Shown: positions 5,078-7,952 of the stretch, in pieces | Layout of the letters: each line of letters opens with the position of its first letter | Position numbering within the stretch: the first letter of the stretch is position 1 | Source of the DNA: Desulfobacteraceae bacterium | GTDB lineage: Bacteria; Desulfobacterota; Desulfobacteria; Desulfobacterales; DAOWNP01 | Direction of reading: 5' to 3' | NCBI GenBank assembly: GCA_030642545.1 | Contig: DAOWNP010000102.1 | Coordinates: forward strand, 1-7,952 | DNA length: 7,952 nt | The notes under the pieces: model-generated | The model's input: the letters and a program-made list of their open reading frames with translations, nothing else | Database searches by the model: none | What the model was told of the DNA's origin: nothing | Position numbers and translations under genes: made by a program

Positions 5078-6382
5078 ATGGGTAAAACACTCAGTATTAC
5101 AAATACCAATAAATCTGTTTTGTTTGAAAAAGTAAAAAAAATGATGCCTGAAAACAGCAACCTTAATTTGTGTTTGACTTGCGGGGCATGTTCGTCAGGG
5201 TGTCCGGCCACAGGTCTTGCAGATATGGATCCAAGAAAATTTTTGCATATGATTACATTAGGGATGGACAAAGAAATTACAAATCATCCCTGGGTTTGGA
5301 TGTGTTCTTTGTGTCAGCGATGCACTTATGTGTGTCCCATGAAAATTAATATTGCTGGAATAGTTTATGAGATAAGAAAACTCTGGCCCAGAGATGAACG
5401 ACCAAAAGGCATTCTCAGTTCTTGTGATATGGCTTTAAGAAACGACAGTTGCAGTGCAATGGGTACCCCACCGGATGATTTTATTTTCGTTGTTGAAGAT
5501 GTGGCTGAAGAGGTGCGTGAAACACAGCCCGGATGGGAAAATCTTGAGGCTCCAATGGATAAAAAAGGTGCTCACTTTTTTTTATCTCAAAATTCAAGGG
5601 AGCCTGTTACCGAGCCTGACGAAATGATTCCTTTGTGGAAAATTCTAAATATAGTCGGGGCTGACTGGACATACGGAAGCACAGGATGGGGAGGAGAAAA
5701 CTACTGTATGTTTCTTGCTGATGATGAAAACTGGAAGAAAACTACCGAGTATTCAATCCGTAAAGCAGAAGATCTCGGTTGCAAGGTTTATCTTAATACT
5801 GAGTGTGGTCATGCTACTTATGCAATTTGGCAGGGAGCAAAAAGATTTGATATTAAAACAGATCTTAAATTAGATCCAATTGTACCGTATTATGCCAAAT
5901 GGATACGGGAAGGAAAGCTAAAAGTAAATTCAGACTGGAACAGGGATCTAAAGATAAAATTTACGGTTCAGGATCCGTGTCAGCAAGTGCGAAAAAGTTT
6001 TGGAGATCCATTAGCCGATGATTTGCGTTTTATAATAAAGTTATGTGTAGGAGAAGAAAATTTTATAGATATGACTCCCAACTATTCAAATAATTTCTGT
6101 TGCGGAGGAGGAGGAGGATTTCTTCAATCCGGCTATAACAAAGAGAGATTTCAGTTTGGAAAACTTAAACTTGATCAAATTATTACTACAAAGGCTGATT
6201 ACTGTGTTACTCCATGCCATAATTGCCATGCACAAATTCATGAACTGGCCGAACATAACAAAGCAAATTATCACACAATTCATCTATGGACACTGATTTG
6301 CCTTTCGCTGGGAATTCTTGCTGAAAACGAAAGGGAGTATCTTGGCGAAGATCTTGTCAAAGTTAATTTACCTGAAATTTAA
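5078..6382 (+). CDS. HdrC/HdrB-type (HdrD-like) iron-sulfur oxidoreductase subunit
   Basis: The product has 434 residues, with a start fixed by AAAGGAG. The N-terminal HdrC-like ferredoxin part carries two [4Fe-4S] sites: C32/C35/C38/C42 (CLTCGACSSGCPATG) and C76/C79/C82/C86 (CSLCQRCTYVCP). The C-terminal part is HdrB/HdrD-like. Its second half has a complete CCG motif: C301, C341-C342 followed by five glycines, then C380 and C383 (TPCHNC). In Hdr proteins this motif binds a noncubane or [4Fe-4S] cluster at the disulfide-reducing or electron-relay site. The first half is degenerate: GWGGENYCMF (203-212) and TECGHA remain, but no CCG pair. No membrane segment is seen, so it should be a soluble electron-transfer subunit partnered by the HdrA-like protein that follows after 25 bases. 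Substrate unknown; HdrD, BamD of class II benzoyl-CoA reductase, or a related oxidoreductase subunit are all possible. Confidence 0.85.
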   Translation: MGKTLSITNTNKSVLFEKVKKMMPENSNLNLCLTCGACSSGCPATGLADMDPRKFLHMITLGMDKEITNHPWVWMCSLCQRCTYVCPMKINIAGIVYEIRKLWPRDERPKGILSSCDMALRNDSCSAMGTPPDDFIFVVEDVAEEVRETQPGWENLEAPMDKKGAHFFLSQNSREPVTEPDEMIPLWKILNIVGADWTYGSTGWGGENYCMFLADDENWKKTTEYSIRKAEDLGCKVYLNTECGHATYAIWQGAKRFDIKTDLKLDPIVPYYAKWIREGKLKVNSDWNRDLKIKFTVQDPCQQVRKSFGDPLADDLRFIIKLCVGEENFIDMTPNYSNNFCCGGGGGFLQSGYNKERFQFGKLKLDQIITTKADYCVTPCHNCHAQIHELAEHNKANYHTIHLWTLICLSLGILAENEREYLGEDLVKVNLPEI

Positions 6383-6395
6383 ATGCCTGAATAAC

Positions 6396-6401
6396 AAGGA
6401 G
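6396..6401 (+). promoter_or_regulatory. Ribosome binding site of HdrA-like gene
   Basis: AAGGAG lies 6 bases before ATG 6408, in the 25-base gap after the HdrD-like stop. It supports that start, and no terminator separates the two genes. Confidence 0.8.
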
Positions 6402-6407
6402 TAAAAA

Positions 6408-7952
6408 ATGACAAATAAAGTAATCGGAGCGGTTCTTATAGCAGGCGGCGGGATTGCAGCGATACAGGCCGCTCTGGATCTGGCGAATTCAGGATATTAT
6501 GTATATATGGTTGAAAAAACCCCGTCAATCGGCGGAGTTATGGCTCAACTTGACAAAACATTTCCCACCAATGACTGTGCCATGTGTATTATGTCTCCAA
6601 AACTCGTTGAAGTAGGAAGGCATATAAACATAGAAATTATAGCACTTGCACAAATAGAGGATATCCGTGGTGAAAAAGGAAATTTCAAAGTCGATATCTT
6701 TCAAAAAGCAAGATATGTGGATACAGATAAGTGTATTGCTTGTGGCGTATGTGCTGAAAAATGTCCAAAAACAGTGATAGACGTTTATAATGAAAAACTT
6801 ATTAAAAGAAAAGCTATCTATGTTCCATATCCCCAGGCAGTTCCCTTAAAATACTCCATAGATGTAGAAAACTGTATAAAACTTACCAGAGGAAAATGCG
6901 GGAATTGTGAAAATGTATGCCCGTCAGGAGCTATAAATTATGATGATAAAGATAAAAATAGAACCTTAAATGTTGGATCAGTGATACTTGCTCCAGGATT
7001 TAAAGCGTATGATCCTTCTAAAAAAAGGATGTACTCCTATGACAATAATCCCGATGTTGTTACTTCTTTAGAGTTTGAAAGACTTTTGTCTGCATCAGGT
7101 CCTAACCGGGGACATCTTGTTCGCATATCTGATCATGTTGAACCGAAAAGAATTGCATGGCTTCAATGTGTAGGTTCTCGTGATATAAATACCTGTAATA
7201 ACAGCCACTGTTCATCAGTATGCTGTATGTATGCCATAAAGCAGGCTATAATAGCCAAAGAGCATGACCCTTCTTTAGATTGTGCTATTTTTTACATGGA
7301 TATGCGTACACATGGAAAAGGTTTTGAAAATTGCTATAATGAAGCAAAAGATAAACACGGCATTAGATTTATCAGATGCAGGGTACACTCAGTCTTCTCT
7401 CAAACCGGCGTTGAAAAAGGACAGGTTATTGATTATTTTGATGAAAAAACAGGTAAAACAATCAGAAAAATATTTGATATTGTTGTGCTGTCAGTTGGGA
7501 TGGAAATAGATAGCGAAGTAAAAGCTTTTGCCAAAAAAATAGGAGTAGACCTTACACCAGGCGGCTTCTGCAAAACAGGTTCATTTAATCCTGTATCCAC
7601 ATCACGGGATGGAATTTATGTATGCGGCGCTTTTCAGGGCCCGAAGGATATTCCCCAGTCTGTTGTTGAAGCAGGCTCAGCCGCTCTTTGTGCAGGCTCT
7701 GTGCTTATTGATGCCAGAAACAGTCTCACAAAAACATTAACAATGCCGCCTGAAATAAACATTTCTGGAGATAGACCGAGAATAGGTGTTTTTATATGTC
7801 ACTGTGGAATTAATATCGGAAGTGTTGTAGATGTTCCGGCAGTACGTGATTTTGCAAAAGATCTTCCTTTTGTTGAATATTCTGATGACAATCTCTATTC
7901 CTGTTCTCAGGATACTCAAGATGCTATTGTCAAAGTTATCAAAGAACAAAAT
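6408..7952 (+). CDS. hdrA: HdrA-like FAD/iron-sulfur protein, tandem fusion (3' end missing)
   Basis: The frame is open for 515 codons to the right edge without any in-frame stop or UGA. HdrA is the flavin-containing electron-bifurcating or relay subunit of soluble heterodisulfide reductase complexes. The protein starts directly at an FAD-binding fold (VLIAGGGIAAIQAALDL, then VEKTPSIGG). HdrA-specific TFPTNDCAMCIMSPKLVEV follows at 51-69. There are two [4Fe-4S] sites: C109/C112/C115/C119 and C156/C164/C167/C171. The HdrA C-terminal part has CSSVCCMYAIKQA (268-280), with cysteine where some methanogen HdrA proteins carry selenocysteine, then FYMDMRTHGKGFE. At about 457-503 the sequence RIGVFICHCGINIGSVVDV begins what is normally the N-terminus of HdrA, so a second HdrA copy follows. 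It forms a unit with the HdrD-like gene. Class II benzoyl-CoA reductase BamE or a free HdrA are alternatives. Confidence 0.9.
   Translation, partial: MTNKVIGAVLIAGGGIAAIQAALDLANSGYYVYMVEKTPSIGGVMAQLDKTFPTNDCAMCIMSPKLVEVGRHINIEIIALAQIEDIRGEKGNFKVDIFQKARYVDTDKCIACGVCAEKCPKTVIDVYNEKLIKRKAIYVPYPQAVPLKYSIDVENCIKLTRGKCGNCENVCPSGAINYDDKDKNRTLNVGSVILAPGFKAYDPSKKRMYSYDNNPDVVTSLEFERLLSASGPNRGHLVRISDHVEPKRIAWLQCVGSRDINTCNNSHCSSVCCMYAIKQAIIAKEHDPSLDCAIFYMDMRTHGKGFENCYNEAKDKHGIRFIRCRVHSVFSQTGVEKGQVIDYFDEKTGKTIRKIFDIVVLSVGMEIDSEVKAFAKKIGVDLTPGGFCKTGSFNPVSTSRDGIYVCGAFQGPKDIPQSVVEAGSAALCAGSVLIDARNSLTKTLTMPPEINISGDRPRIGVFICHCGINIGSVVDVPAVRDFAKDLPFVEYSDDNLYSCSQDTQDAIVKVIKEQN

Noticed and set aside
5047..5271. 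Minus-strand ORF across the selB/HdrD-like junction
   Set aside because: It opposes the start and first cluster motif of the HdrD-like gene, with no independent signal.
7282..7509. Plus-strand ORF of 75 codons inside the HdrA-like gene
   Set aside because: Out-of-frame shadow of the HdrA C-terminal domain.
6408..7952. Selenocysteine (in-frame TGA) in the HdrA-like gene
   Set aside because: I translated the whole frame and found no TGA. The CSSVCC motif, where Sec occurs in some homologues, has cysteine codons.

Overview
The window is AT-rich DNA that most resembles an anaerobic, low-GC member of the Desulfobacterota (Desulfobacterales-like sulfate reducers or relatives). That placement rests on gene content: a bacterial selenocysteine tRNA next to selB, followed by heterodisulfide-reductase (Hdr) modules of the kind abundant in these bacteria, plus an anaerobic-type UbiX/UbiD pair. 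Genus-level assignment is not possible from this sequence.

All confident genes lie on the + strand. Region 1 (1-2429) holds the 3' part of a UbiX-type flavin prenyltransferase gene and a long UbiD-family decarboxylase gene. UbiX makes the prenylated FMN cofactor that UbiD needs, so they form a functional pair; the long UbiD type fits a quinone-pathway (menaquinone) decarboxylase, but the substrate is not proven. Region 2 (2430-2997) is a 568-base intergenic stretch with no confident gene. It holds two perfect inverted repeats (12 bp and 9 bp), a short hairpin followed by a T-rich tract, two sigma70-like promoter candidates, a possible mobile-element end and a doubtful minus-strand small ORF.

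Region 3 (2998-5057) is the selenocysteine decoding pair. It consists of a tRNA-Sec with UCA anticodon and long variable arm, and 39 bases later selB, the elongation factor that delivers Sec-tRNA to UGA. Both are unusual. The tRNA has T.T and A.C mismatches, a U discriminator base and a 12-pair (not 13-pair) acceptor/T axis. SelB keeps the GHVDHGKT, DVPGH and TKTD motifs but lacks the normal RGITI switch I sequence.

Region 4 (5078-7952) follows selB with only 20 bases between genes and strong Shine-Dalgarno sites. A 434-residue HdrC/HdrB-type (HdrD-like) iron-sulfur protein is followed by an HdrA-type flavin/iron-sulfur protein that runs off the right edge. The HdrA-like protein begins directly at its FAD domain and then enters a second HdrA copy, so it looks like a tandem HdrA fusion. 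The spacing suggests one operon, selC-selB-hdrD-like-hdrA, so UGA-decoding machinery would be co-expressed with an electron-transfer or electron-bifurcation complex. No selenoprotein is visible inside the window: the HdrA frame is open throughout with no in-frame UGA. A selenoprotein partner, for example an MvhD/BamF-like subunit, may lie just downstream, which is a prediction and not an observation.
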